Shown: piece by piece, positions 14,821-22,267 of the stretch
Layout of the letters: each line of letters begins with the position of its first letter
Position numbering within the stretch: the first letter of the stretch is position 1
Source of the DNA: Pseudomonas putida
Lineage (GTDB): Bacteria; Pseudomonadota; Gammaproteobacteria; Pseudomonadales; Pseudomonadaceae
NCBI RefSeq assembly: GCF_028682175.1
Contig: NZ_JANHKS010000055.1
Location: forward strand, 1-33,595
Reading direction: 5' to 3'
Length of the DNA: 33,595 bases
Made by a program: the position numbers and the translations under genes
The notes under the pieces: model-generated
Databases searched by the model: none
Told to the model about the DNA's origin: nothing
What the model saw: only the letters and a program-made list of their open reading frames with translations

Positions 14821-16347
14821 TCAGCGCAGATTGATCGTCGTGTTCACCCCGTCATTCACGCTGTCGTCGTCGAACCAGCGGCTGGTGACGGTCTTGGTCT
14901 GAGTGTAGAACTGCACCACCTGTTTGCCGTACGGGCCCAGATCGCCGAGTTTCGAGCCCCGCGAGCCAGTAAAGCTGAAGAACGGCACCGGCACCGGAAT
15001 CGGGATGTTGATGCCCACCTGGCCGATGTCGATTTCGCTCTGGAATTTGCGCGCCGCCGCGCCGCTCTGGGTGAACAGGCCGACGCCGTTGCCGAACGGG
15101 TTGGCGTTGACCAGTTCGATGGCCTGATCCAGGGTGTCGACTTCGATGACACAGAGCACCGGCCCGAAGATTTCCTGGGTGTAGATCTGCATCTGGGTGG
15201 TCACACCGGTGAACAGGGTCGGGCCGACAAAGTTGCCCTCCTCGTAACCGGGCACCTGGATCCCGCGGCCGTCCAGTTCCAGCTTCGCGCCTTCCTTCAC
15301 ACCGCTTTCGATCAGGTCCAGGATCCGCTGCCTGGCACGCTTTGAAATCACCGGCCCGACATCGGTGCCTGGCTCGTTCCCGGCATTGACCTTGAGCTTC
15401 TGCGCCAGTGCCTTGAGGTCAGGAATCCACTGCTTCGACGCGCCGACCAGCACCACCACCGAGGTCGCCATGCAACGCTGCCCGGCCGCACCGAAACCTG
15501 CGCCCACCAGCGCGTTGAGGGTCTGCTCGCGGTTGGCATCGGCCAGCACCACGGCGTGGTTCTTGGCACCCATCATCGATTGCACGCGCTTGCCGTGCTT
15601 GCCCGCCAGGTCATAGACGTGGGTACCGACCGCAGTCGAACCGACGAAGGAAATCGCCTTGATGTCCTTGTGGGTGCAGATCGCGTCCACCACCTCCTTG
15701 CCGCCGTGCACGACGTTGAGCACACCCGCTGGAACCCCGGCCTCGACCGCCAGTTCCACCAGCAGCATGGTCGACATCGGGTCCTGCTCGGACGGCTTGA
15801 GCACGAAGGTGTTGCCGCAGGCGATGGCCATCGGGAACATCCACAGCGGAATCATCGCCGGGAAGTTGAACGGTGTGATGCCCGCACACACGCCCAGGGG
15901 CTGGCGCAAGGTGTAGGTGTCGACGCCGCCTGCGACGTTCTCGGCGAACTCGCCCATCTGCAGGGTGCCGATGGAGCAGGCGTGCTCGACCACTTCGAGG
16001 CCGCGAAAGATGTCGCCCTCGGCGTCGGCGATGGTCTTGCCCTGTTCGGCACTGAGCACCACGGCGACGCGTTTGGAATGCTCGCGAATCAACGCCTGCA
16101 ACTTGAGCATGATGCGCATGCGGGCGCCGATGGGCGTGTCGCGCCAGGTCTTGAAGGCCTTGTGCGCGGCGGCGACGGCGGCGTCCACTTCAGCGGCGGT
16201 GGCAAACGGCACCTTGGCCAGCACTTGCTGTGTCGCCGGGTTGACCACGTCCAGCCATTCGCTGGATTGCGACTCGACCCATTCGCCGTCGATCAGCAGT
16301 TTCACGCGGGCCACTGTGGTGTTGTTCTGATTCAGTGAAACGTTCAT
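14821..16347 (-). CDS. mmsA: Methylmalonate-semialdehyde dehydrogenase (CoA-acylating)
   Basis: A 508-residue aldehyde dehydrogenase, the usual MmsA length. The catalytic cysteine is C292 in GAAGQRCMATS, and GICAGITPFNFPAMIPLWMF-type sequence (here VCAGITPFNFPAM) is diagnostic of the CoA-dependent MmsA branch. It converts methylmalonate semialdehyde to propionyl-CoA and malonate semialdehyde to acetyl-CoA, in valine, beta-alanine and inositol catabolism. It lies 33 bases after the MFS gene, so the two are probably cotranscribed, and before mmsB. The start at 16347 has a GGAGTA site 6-7 bases upstream. Confidence 0.96.
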   Translation of the reverse strand: MNVSLNQNNTTVARVKLLIDGEWVESQSSEWLDVVNPATQQVLAKVPFATAAEVDAAVAAAHKAFKTWRDTPIGARMRIMLKLQALIREHSKRVAVVLSAEQGKTIADAEGDIFRGLEVVEHACSIGTLQMGEFAENVAGGVDTYTLRQPLGVCAGITPFNFPAMIPLWMFPMAIACGNTFVLKPSEQDPMSTMLLVELAVEAGVPAGVLNVVHGGKEVVDAICTHKDIKAISFVGSTAVGTHVYDLAGKHGKRVQSMMGAKNHAVVLADANREQTLNALVGAGFGAAGQRCMATSVVVLVGASKQWIPDLKALAQKLKVNAGNEPGTDVGPVISKRARQRILDLIESGVKEGAKLELDGRGIQVPGYEEGNFVGPTLFTGVTTQMQIYTQEIFGPVLCVIEVDTLDQAIELVNANPFGNGVGLFTQSGAAARKFQSEIDIGQVGINIPIPVPVPFFSFTGSRGSKLGDLGPYGKQVVQFYTQTKTVTSRWFDDDSVNDGVNTTINLR

Positions 16348-16380
16348 TGCAGATACTCCATTCTCGATTCGACACAGCCT

Positions 16381-17715
16381 CTACGGGCGTGGTTTGTGGC
16401 GCGGCGGGTCGCGCTTCATCAATGCGGTACAAACCAGCGCCACCAGCGCCATGCCCACCAGGTAAACGATCACGTAATGCGGACTGCCTCCGCCCATGGC
16501 CAGCAATTGCGTGGCGATCATCGGCGCGAAGCCGCCGCCCAGCACGCCTGCCAGTTGCACGGACACCGAGATGCCGCTGTAGCGGATTTCAGCCGGGAAT
16601 TGTCGGGCGAACAGCAGGGATTCCGGCGCATACAGAATCGGAAAGACCACGCCCACCGCCAGCACCATCGCCCACCACACCAACAGCGGATCGCGGGTGC
16701 CGAGCATGGCGAAGAACGGATAGACGAAGGCGCAGAGCAGCAACAGGCCGGCGAAGTACAGGCGCTTCTGGCCGACGCGGTCGGAGATGCGGCCGCACAG
16801 CGGCATGGTCACCAGCGACAAGGCAGCCCCTGCAGTGATGGCCCCCAATACATCGGCTCGGGGGATCTGCAACTGGTTGGCCGCATAGGCCAGGGCGAAG
16901 GTCACCGACATGTAGAACCAGGCGTTCTCGGCGGTGCGTGCGCCGATGATGGTCAGGGTCTCCCGGGGGTGATCGCGGAACACCTTGAACAGCGGCACCT
17001 TGACTGCGATCTTGTCCTTTTTCAGCTTCTCGAAGTCAGGGGATTCCGGGACTTTCAGGCGAATCAGCCAGCCCACGCCGAGCAACACGACGCTGGCCAG
17101 AAACGGAATCCGCCAGCCCCAACTGAGCATGTCCTCTTCGGGCAGCTTGGCGACCATCGCCATGGCCAGCGACGCCAGCACCAACCCGGCGCCGACGCCG
17201 GTCTGCGGCAGGCTGCCATAGAAGCCTTTCTTGCCTTCGGGCGCGTGTTCGACAGCCATCAACACCGCCCCGCCCCACTCGCCGCCGACCGCCATGCCTT
17301 GCAGAAAGCGCATCGCCACCAGGATCACGGCGGCCCAGTAGCCGATCTGCTGATAGGTGGGAATCAGGCCGATGATGATGGTCGGGATACCCATGAGCAT
17401 CAGGGTGAACAGCAGCATGGACTTGCGCCCGATGCGGTCGCCGAAATGGCCGAACACGATGCCGCCCAGCGGGCGTCCGAGAAAGCCCACGGCATAGGTG
17501 GCAAACGCCGCCAGCACACCGATGATCGGGTCCAGTGCCGGGAAGAAGATTTTGTTGAAGATCAGGGCGGCGGCCGTGCCGTAGAGGAAAAAGTCATACC
17601 ACTCGATGGTGGTCCCGGCCATGCTTGCAGCGCCGGCCAGACGGTAGGCCTTGGTCTTGGATCTGGCAGCACTGGCGTCAGGTGCGCCAGCGTTCGCCGT
17701 TATAGCGTTCTTCAT
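16381..17715 (-). CDS. MFS metabolite:proton symporter (MHS family)
   Basis: A 444-residue major-facilitator protein with about 12 membrane spans. The MHS (ShiA/ProP/KgtP-like) signature is clear: TTIEWYDFFLYGTAAALIF in helix 1, GHFGDRIGRKSMLL in the loop 2-3 motif A, and GGEWGGAVLMAVEHAP after helix 4. Family members bring in organic acids or betaines with protons. Its place in front of mmsA suggests it imports a feedstock of the pathway, such as 3-hydroxyisobutyrate or a branched acid, but this is inference. It is divergent from the LysR gene at 17976. An AGGAG site lies 6 bases upstream. Confidence 0.92.
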   Translation of the reverse strand: MKNAITANAGAPDASAARSKTKAYRLAGAASMAGTTIEWYDFFLYGTAAALIFNKIFFPALDPIIGVLAAFATYAVGFLGRPLGGIVFGHFGDRIGRKSMLLFTLMLMGIPTIIIGLIPTYQQIGYWAAVILVAMRFLQGMAVGGEWGGAVLMAVEHAPEGKKGFYGSLPQTGVGAGLVLASLAMAMVAKLPEEDMLSWGWRIPFLASVVLLGVGWLIRLKVPESPDFEKLKKDKIAVKVPLFKVFRDHPRETLTIIGARTAENAWFYMSVTFALAYAANQLQIPRADVLGAITAGAALSLVTMPLCGRISDRVGQKRLYFAGLLLLCAFVYPFFAMLGTRDPLLVWWAMVLAVGVVFPILYAPESLLFARQFPAEIRYSGISVSVQLAGVLGGGFAPMIATQLLAMGGGSPHYVIVYLVGMALVALVCTALMKRDPPRHKPRP

Positions 17716-17811
17716 AAACTCCTCCGCTTATTTATTGTTGTGCAGGGTGTTATGGCGTGTGGGTGATGCGGTTAAGGGGCTGTGGATTACTCAATCAGAC
17801 AGGTGGAGATT

Positions 17812-17880
17812 CCGTAGCAGCACGGCTTGCCGGCGGGGGCGGCCTCAAGATCGCTCCCGCCGGCAAGCCGTGCTGCTACG
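17812..17880. repeat. Class B REPIN with a shortened loop
   Basis: Both arms are intact but only about 17 bases of loop remain (GGCCTCAAGATCGCT in the middle) instead of about 41. It would fold into a tighter hairpin. It lies in the 260-base region between the divergent MFS and LysR genes. Confidence 0.92.
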
Positions 17881-17931
17881 AGGTACGTTGAGCACGCAAG
17901 GCATTGGTTTGGCCTGTGCTTCGGAGTATAG

Positions 17932-17960
17932 ATGTGCAAACTTCTAACAAGAACGCACAT
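17932..17960. promoter_or_regulatory. Inverted repeat upstream of LysR gene
   Basis: ATGTGC (17932-17937) and GCACAT (17955-17960) are perfect inverted repeats 17 bases apart, starting 44 bases before the LysR ATG. They could be operator half-sites for this regulator, though the spacing is wider than a standard LysR box. Confidence 0.3.
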
Positions 17961-17975
17961 AAAAGCAGGTCCAAC

Positions 17976-18923
17976 ATGCAAAAAAACATCACCTCCCTGA
18001 GTGCGCTGAACTGGGATGACCTGAAGTTTTTTCTGGAAGTGGCCCGCACTCGCAAGGCCAGTTCGGCGGCCAAGCGGCTCGCGGTGGACTACACCACCGT
18101 GTCGCGGCGGATCAATTCGCTGGAGGCCTCGCTGGGCACGCTGCTGTTCGAGAAATCGCGCAACAACGGTTTCGTGCTGACCGCCGAGGGCCAGCGATTG
18201 CTGGGGTCGGCGGAATCCATCGAAAGCACGCTGCACATTGCCTGCGAACAGGTATCAGGCTCTGGCGTCGCCTTGTCGGGCCATGTACGGATGGGCTGCA
18301 CCGAGGGATTCGGCAGTTTCTTCGTCACGCCTCAGTTGAGCCACTTCACCGACACCTACCCGGCGATCTCGGTGGACATCCTGCCGCTGCCGCATTTCAT
18401 CAGCCTGTCCAAGCGCGAGGCCGACATCGTCATCGCCCTGGAGCGCCCGGAGCACGGGCCCTACGTGTGCTGCAAGCTATGCGACTACAACCTGCGGCTG
18501 TACGCCACCCAGGAATACCTGGAGCGCCACGCGCCGATCCAGCGCATCGAGGATTTGGCCGACCACCCGTTCATCAGCTACGTCGATGACCTGACCTTCA
18601 GCAACGAACTGCTCTACCTGAACAACCTGCTCCCCGGCGCCCACGCCCCGCTGCGCAGCACCAGCGTCATCGCCCAGTACATCGCCGCCCTGCAAGGCCG
18701 GGCACTGGCGATCCTGCCGTGCTTCCTCGCGGCGCAGGATGCGCGATTGCTGCCGGTGCTGGAATCCCAGGTGAACATCACGCGGCAGTTCTGGATGTAT
18801 TGCCGCGAGGACCTGAGGAAGCTCAAGCGGATCACGTTGTTATGGGACTACATCCGCCAGACCACTGAGCAGAATCAGGCGTTTTTGTTGGGGGAATCCC
18901 GGATCATGTCGTTCGTGGATTAG
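17976..18923 (+). CDS. LysR-family transcriptional regulator, probable mms operon regulator
   Basis: A 315-residue LysR protein. The helix-turn-helix is WDDLKFFLEVARTRKASSAA then VDYTTVSRRINSLEASLGTL; the DYTTVSRRI form marks the subgroup that includes regulators beside mmsA in other pseudomonads (from memory). The effector domain carries DIVIALERPEHGPYVCCKLC, an unusual double cysteine, and later QGRALAILPCFLA. It is divergent from the MFS-mmsA-mmsB genes, its likely targets. It is also upstream of the 19304-23815 operon, which has its own LysR-like site, so it might control that too. The start at 17976 discards 24 residues of upstream translation. Confidence 0.9.
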   Translation: MQKNITSLSALNWDDLKFFLEVARTRKASSAAKRLAVDYTTVSRRINSLEASLGTLLFEKSRNNGFVLTAEGQRLLGSAESIESTLHIACEQVSGSGVALSGHVRMGCTEGFGSFFVTPQLSHFTDTYPAISVDILPLPHFISLSKREADIVIALERPEHGPYVCCKLCDYNLRLYATQEYLERHAPIQRIEDLADHPFISYVDDLTFSNELLYLNNLLPGAHAPLRSTSVIAQYIAALQGRALAILPCFLAAQDARLLPVLESQVNITRQFWMYCREDLRKLKRITLLWDYIRQTTEQNQAFLLGESRIMSFVD

Positions 18924-18948
18924 TCGACGAAACCTGACTCACAACATA

Positions 18949-19041
18949 CCTGTAGGAGTGAGCTTGCTCGCGATAGCTGTCTGCCAGATGTAGACGTTTC
19001 GATTGAAAGAAGGCAATCGCGAGCAAGCTCACTCCTACAGG
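18949..19041. repeat. Class A REPIN
   Basis: Perfect arms with a loop diverged from the other class A copies. It lies 26 bases past the LysR stop and separates that gene from the promoter region of the next operon. Confidence 0.93.
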
Positions 19042-19303
19042 GAAACTGTGCTTCCACCTCTAGATCGCACCTTGCCACCATAGTTTAGAAATCTCTGAAC
19101 TATGCATTTGAGCTTTCCTATTCTTTCCGTTCATCGGGCGCACCTAAGATCGGCTCCAATAAAGGAGCCCGTCCATTCAGAGACACGGCCCGAAGATTGC
19201 CTTTTTCAGATGTGACTGCCGCTGTACCCCGTTTCGGCTCGCGCCGGGGCGAAGCTTTGCCGCAGGCATGTCAATCGCAAGACGCAATCTTTGAGGACGT
19301 TCG
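19042..19303 (+). other. Promoter and leader region of the isomerase-oxygenase-ABC operon
   Basis: No gene was seen in these 262 bases. They hold a long palindrome at 19079-19104, a possible -10 (TAAGAT, 19145-19150) and a leader of about 145 bases. The leader contains a small perfect hairpin (GGCTCC-AATAAA-GGAGCC, 19152-19169) and a GC-rich hairpin (CCCCG at 19227-19231 with CGGGG at 19245-19249). I recognise no known riboswitch. Confidence 0.5.
19079..19104. promoter_or_regulatory. 26-base palindrome, probable LysR-type activator site
   Basis: CATAGTTTAGA ... TCTGAACTATG: 11 of 13 positions pair across the dyad. Its centre at 19091-19092 is about 65 bases before the start predicted from TAAGAT at 19145-19150, exactly where LysR-type activators place their recognition site. 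No good -35 is seen, in line with activator dependence. Confidence 0.5.
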
Positions 19304-20155
19304 ATGAAACTGGAAATCTTCCGCACGATGTGGGGCTACACCGCAAGCCGGGCCCAGGCACTGGACGAATTGCTGGAGGCCGGCTTCGACGGCATGGAAG
19401 CGCGCCTGCCGCTGACGCCAGTGGAGCGTGCCGAGCTTGGTGCCTTTCTGCGCGCCAACCACCTGCCCTACATCGCCACGGTATTCACCGCCTACGACGT
19501 CCTGCCCGAACAATCGGCGACCACCGCCGAGCACCTGATCGATCTTGAAAAGAAACTCGCCTGGTCCACCGAACTGGCGCCGCGCTTCGTCAACGTGCTG
19601 GCCGGCAACGACCGCTGGCAGCTGCCGCAACAGGTGGATTTCTTCGGCCAGGCGCTGGAACTGGCGCGCAAGCACGGCCAGACCGTCACCTTCGAAACCC
19701 ATCGCGCCCGCTCGCTGTTCAATCCGTGGGTGACCCTGGAGCTGATCCGCCAGTTGCCGGATTTGCGCTTCACCAGCGACATCAGCCACTGGATCGTCAC
19801 CTGCGAGCGCCTGCTCGATGATCCGGAAGACGACCTCAGCGCCTTCGTCGAGCGCGTGCATCACATCCAGGCCAGGGTCGGATATGACCAGGGCCCGCAA
19901 GTCCCCCACCCCGCCGGCCCCGAGCGCGCGAAAGAGCTGGCCTTCCATCAGCAGCACTGGGAGGCGATCTGGCAATCCCAGCAGGCGCGCGGCTATCAGG
20001 TCACCACTCTGACCCCCGAATTCGGCGCCGACGGCTACCTGCATCACCTGCCCTTCACCAACGTGCCGGTGGCCGACCTGTGGTCGCTGAATGTGTGGAT
20101 GGGCCGCACCGAACGAGAGCACTTCAAGCGTTTCACGCATACAACAAGCCGATAA
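19304..20155 (+). CDS. Sugar phosphate isomerase/epimerase-like TIM-barrel protein
   Basis: A 283-residue protein of the AP-endonuclease-2/xylose-isomerase-like TIM-barrel superfamily. Barrel strands and likely metal ligands are seen in order: ALDELLEAGFDGMEARLP (first E), VTFETHRARS (second E), RFTSDISHWIVTCERL (D and H), HHIQARVGYDQGPQVPHP (H) and TLTPEFGADGY (last E). Relatives isomerise or epimerise sugars, inosose or hydroxyacids, or cleave them. The RBS is GAGGA. It is the first gene of an operon with an Fe/2-oxoglutarate oxygenase 13 bases downstream and an amino-acid ABC transporter. The role is therefore likely catabolism of an imported nitrogen or amino-acid-like compound; the substrate is unknown. 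Confidence 0.85.
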   Translation: MKLEIFRTMWGYTASRAQALDELLEAGFDGMEARLPLTPVERAELGAFLRANHLPYIATVFTAYDVLPEQSATTAEHLIDLEKKLAWSTELAPRFVNVLAGNDRWQLPQQVDFFGQALELARKHGQTVTFETHRARSLFNPWVTLELIRQLPDLRFTSDISHWIVTCERLLDDPEDDLSAFVERVHHIQARVGYDQGPQVPHPAGPERAKELAFHQQHWEAIWQSQQARGYQVTTLTPEFGADGYLHHLPFTNVPVADLWSLNVWMGRTEREHFKRFTHTTSR

Positions 20156-20168
20156 GGAGCGTTTCGCC

Positions 20169-21233
20169 ATGCCCGACCAGTCTCAAGCAGCGGCGACGAA
20201 GGTCGCCAACTTCAGCAGCATCCCGGTGGTGGACATCGCCGGTCTGTTCAGCGCCGACATCAGCGCGCGCCAGGCCGTCGCCGATGAACTCGGCAAGGCC
20301 GCCCGCGAAGTGGGTTTTCTGTACGTCAGGAACCACGGCATCGATCCTGCGCTGATCGACGGGCTGCGCCAGGCGGCCAAGGACCTGTTTGCCCAGTCGC
20401 TGGACTACAAGATGCAGCATTACATCGGCACCTCGCGCAGCCACAAGGGCTTCGTGCCCGAGGGCGAAGAGGTGTATGCCAAGGGCAAGCCCGATCACAA
20501 GGAAGCCTTCGACATCGGTTTTGAAGTGGGCGACGAAGATCCGCTGGTGATCGCCAGGACGCCGCTGATCGGCGCCAATGAATGGCCCGACCTGCCCGGC
20601 TTCCGCCCGGCCGTCGAAGCCTACTACGCCGCCGTGTTCGCTCTGGGGCGCCGCCTGTTCGATGGCTTCGCCCTGGCGCTGGGCCTTGAGGAAGGCTACT
20701 TCGAGGCGATGGTCACGCGCCCGCCGTCCAAGCTGCGGCTGATCCATTATCCGTTCGATGGCGCTGCGCAGGACGCGCCCGGTATTGGTGCACACACCGA
20801 TTACGAGTGCTTCACCATGCTGCTGGCCGACAAGCCCGGCCTTGAGGTGATGAATGATCTGGGCCAGTGGATCGACGCGCCACCGGTGGAAGGTGCGTTC
20901 GTGGTCAACATCGGCGACATGCTGGAGGTCATGACCGCTGGTACGTTCGTTGCTACGGCTCATCGGGTACGCACCGTGCGCGAGGAGCGCTACTCCTTCC
21001 CGCTGTTTTTCGCCTGCGACTTCCACACCCAGATCAAGCCGCTTCCTCAATTCGAGAAAGAAGGGACGGAGTACGAAGAGATCACCATCGGCGAGCACAT
21101 GTTCGGCCAGGCCCTGCAGACCTATCAGTACCTGCGGCGCAAGGTCGAAAGCGGCGAGCTCAAGCTCTACGAAAAAGCCCGCAAGCCGTCGAGCTTCGGC
21201 CACCTGAAGAACCAGGCACAGGACGCTTCCTGA
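20169..21233 (+). CDS. 2-oxoglutarate/Fe(II)-dependent oxygenase, isopenicillin N synthase-like
   Basis: A 354-residue non-heme iron oxygenase. The N-terminal DIOX_N part has IPVVDIAGLF and KAAREVGFLYVRNHGID. The iron ligands are H209-x-D211 (GAHTDYECFTML) and H265 (ATAHRV), and the 2-oxoglutarate-binding R274-x-S276 (RYSFP) is present. It probably hydroxylates or desaturates a small substrate using O2. The start at 20169 is set by an AAGGAG site overlapping the stop of the isomerase gene. The TGA at the end shares bases with a downstream ATG (TGATG at 21231-21235). The partner genes suggest action on a compound brought in by the neighbouring transporter. Confidence 0.9.
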   Translation: MPDQSQAAATKVANFSSIPVVDIAGLFSADISARQAVADELGKAAREVGFLYVRNHGIDPALIDGLRQAAKDLFAQSLDYKMQHYIGTSRSHKGFVPEGEEVYAKGKPDHKEAFDIGFEVGDEDPLVIARTPLIGANEWPDLPGFRPAVEAYYAAVFALGRRLFDGFALALGLEEGYFEAMVTRPPSKLRLIHYPFDGAAQDAPGIGAHTDYECFTMLLADKPGLEVMNDLGQWIDAPPVEGAFVVNIGDMLEVMTAGTFVATAHRVRTVREERYSFPLFFACDFHTQIKPLPQFEKEGTEYEEITIGEHMFGQALQTYQYLRRKVESGELKLYEKARKPSSFGHLKNQAQDAS

Positions 21234-21292
21234 TGCCCCACAAGACCTTTCAACACACCGTGCCTTACCTTCCTGACGTGGAGTCACCGACG

Positions 21293-22108
21293 ATGCGCAA
21301 CACTTTGAACACTGCTGTTCGCTTGACCGTTCTTGCCACCGCCGTGCTCGGCGCGACTGCCTTTGGTACAGCTGCCCAGGCCGCAACTACCGTGACCCCG
21401 GGCCAGTTCAAGGTCGGCATGGAGATCACCTATCCGCCGTTTGAGTCCTATGATGAGAAGAAGAACGTCGTCGGCGCCGACCCGGACCTGTCGCGCCTGC
21501 TGGCCAAGCACATGGACCTCAAGCCCGAGTTCGTCGACACCAAGTTTTCCAGCCTGATCCTGAGCCTCAACGCCGGGCACTACGACGCGATCATCTCGGG
21601 CATGTACATCACTCCCGAGCGCCAGACCCAGGCCCAGACCATCGCCTATGCCAAGACCGGCGCGGCGATCATGGTGCTCAAGGACAGCACGCTCAAGCCC
21701 AAGGTGCCGGAAGACCTCTGCGGCGTGAAAACCGGCCTGGAAAAAGGCACCACCTGGGTCGCCCAGTTCAACAAGCTGTCCACCGAATACTGCGTGCCGA
21801 ACAACAAGGGGCCGATCGCGGTCAGCGAGTTCCCGTCGGCACCTGAAGTGACCCAGGCGCTGCTGTCCGGCAACGTCCAGGCCCAGGTGGAAATCGACGG
21901 CGCCGCCGGCATGATCGCCGAACGCACCAAGGGCCGCGTGGTGGTCAGCACAGAGCATTCGATCTACCAGCAGACCCTGGGCATCTACGTGAAGAAGGGC
22001 AACGACGAGCTGTACCAGGCGCTGCTCAAGGCCTTCGACGAGACCAAGAAATCCGGTGAGTACGCAGCGCTGCTGAAGAAGTACAACCTGGAAGAGCCGA
22101 GTAATTAA
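21293..22108 (+). CDS. Periplasmic amino-acid-type ABC substrate-binding protein
   Basis: A 271-residue family-3 (SBP_bac_3) solute-binding protein. A Sec signal peptide covers residues 1-30 (AAQA cleavage). The mature part begins GQFKVGMEITYPPFESYDEK, and the typical FSSLILSLNAGHYDAIISGM and later ALLKAFDETKKSGEYAALLKKYNL follow. Two cysteines, in EDLCGV and TEYCVP, may form a disulfide. An in-frame ATG at 21233, overlapping the oxygenase stop, would add 20 residues before the signal peptide. I chose 21293 because it gives a normal signal peptide and has GTGGAG upstream. The ligand is probably a polar amino acid or a derivative. Confidence 0.92.
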   Translation: MRNTLNTAVRLTVLATAVLGATAFGTAAQAATTVTPGQFKVGMEITYPPFESYDEKKNVVGADPDLSRLLAKHMDLKPEFVDTKFSSLILSLNAGHYDAIISGMYITPERQTQAQTIAYAKTGAAIMVLKDSTLKPKVPEDLCGVKTGLEKGTTWVAQFNKLSTEYCVPNNKGPIAVSEFPSAPEVTQALLSGNVQAQVEIDGAAGMIAERTKGRVVVSTEHSIYQQTLGIYVKKGNDELYQALLKAFDETKKSGEYAALLKKYNLEEPSN

Positions 22109-22123
22109 AGGCTGATGCTCCAT

Positions 22124-22218
22124 CCCTGTAGGAGTGAGCTTGCTCGCGATGGCTGTGGATCAGTCAACATTGATGGGGCTGAAAGGACGCCATCGCGAGC
22201 AAGCTCACTCCTACAGGG
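22124..22218. repeat. Class A REPIN between binding protein and ABC permease-ATPase
   Basis: Perfect arms extended to CCCTGTAGG ... CTACAGGG. It starts 15 bases after the binding-protein stop and ends 49 bases before the permease-ATPase ATG, inside the presumed operon. Confidence 0.93.
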
Positions 22219-22267
22219 ACCGTGTTTGACGAGGGATTGCCTTTAGGGCCTGCCCGCTGAGGTGTGT

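Noticed and set aside
20867..21292. A 142-codon extension of the binding protein inside the oxygenase gene
   Set aside because: It lies in another frame of the well-supported oxygenase gene and precedes a clear signal peptide, so it is a shadow frame.
1071..22218. Regularly recurring short repeats that might be a CRISPR array
   Set aside because: The repeats are inverted pairs scattered kilobases apart between genes, not direct repeats with uniform spacers; no cas gene is present.
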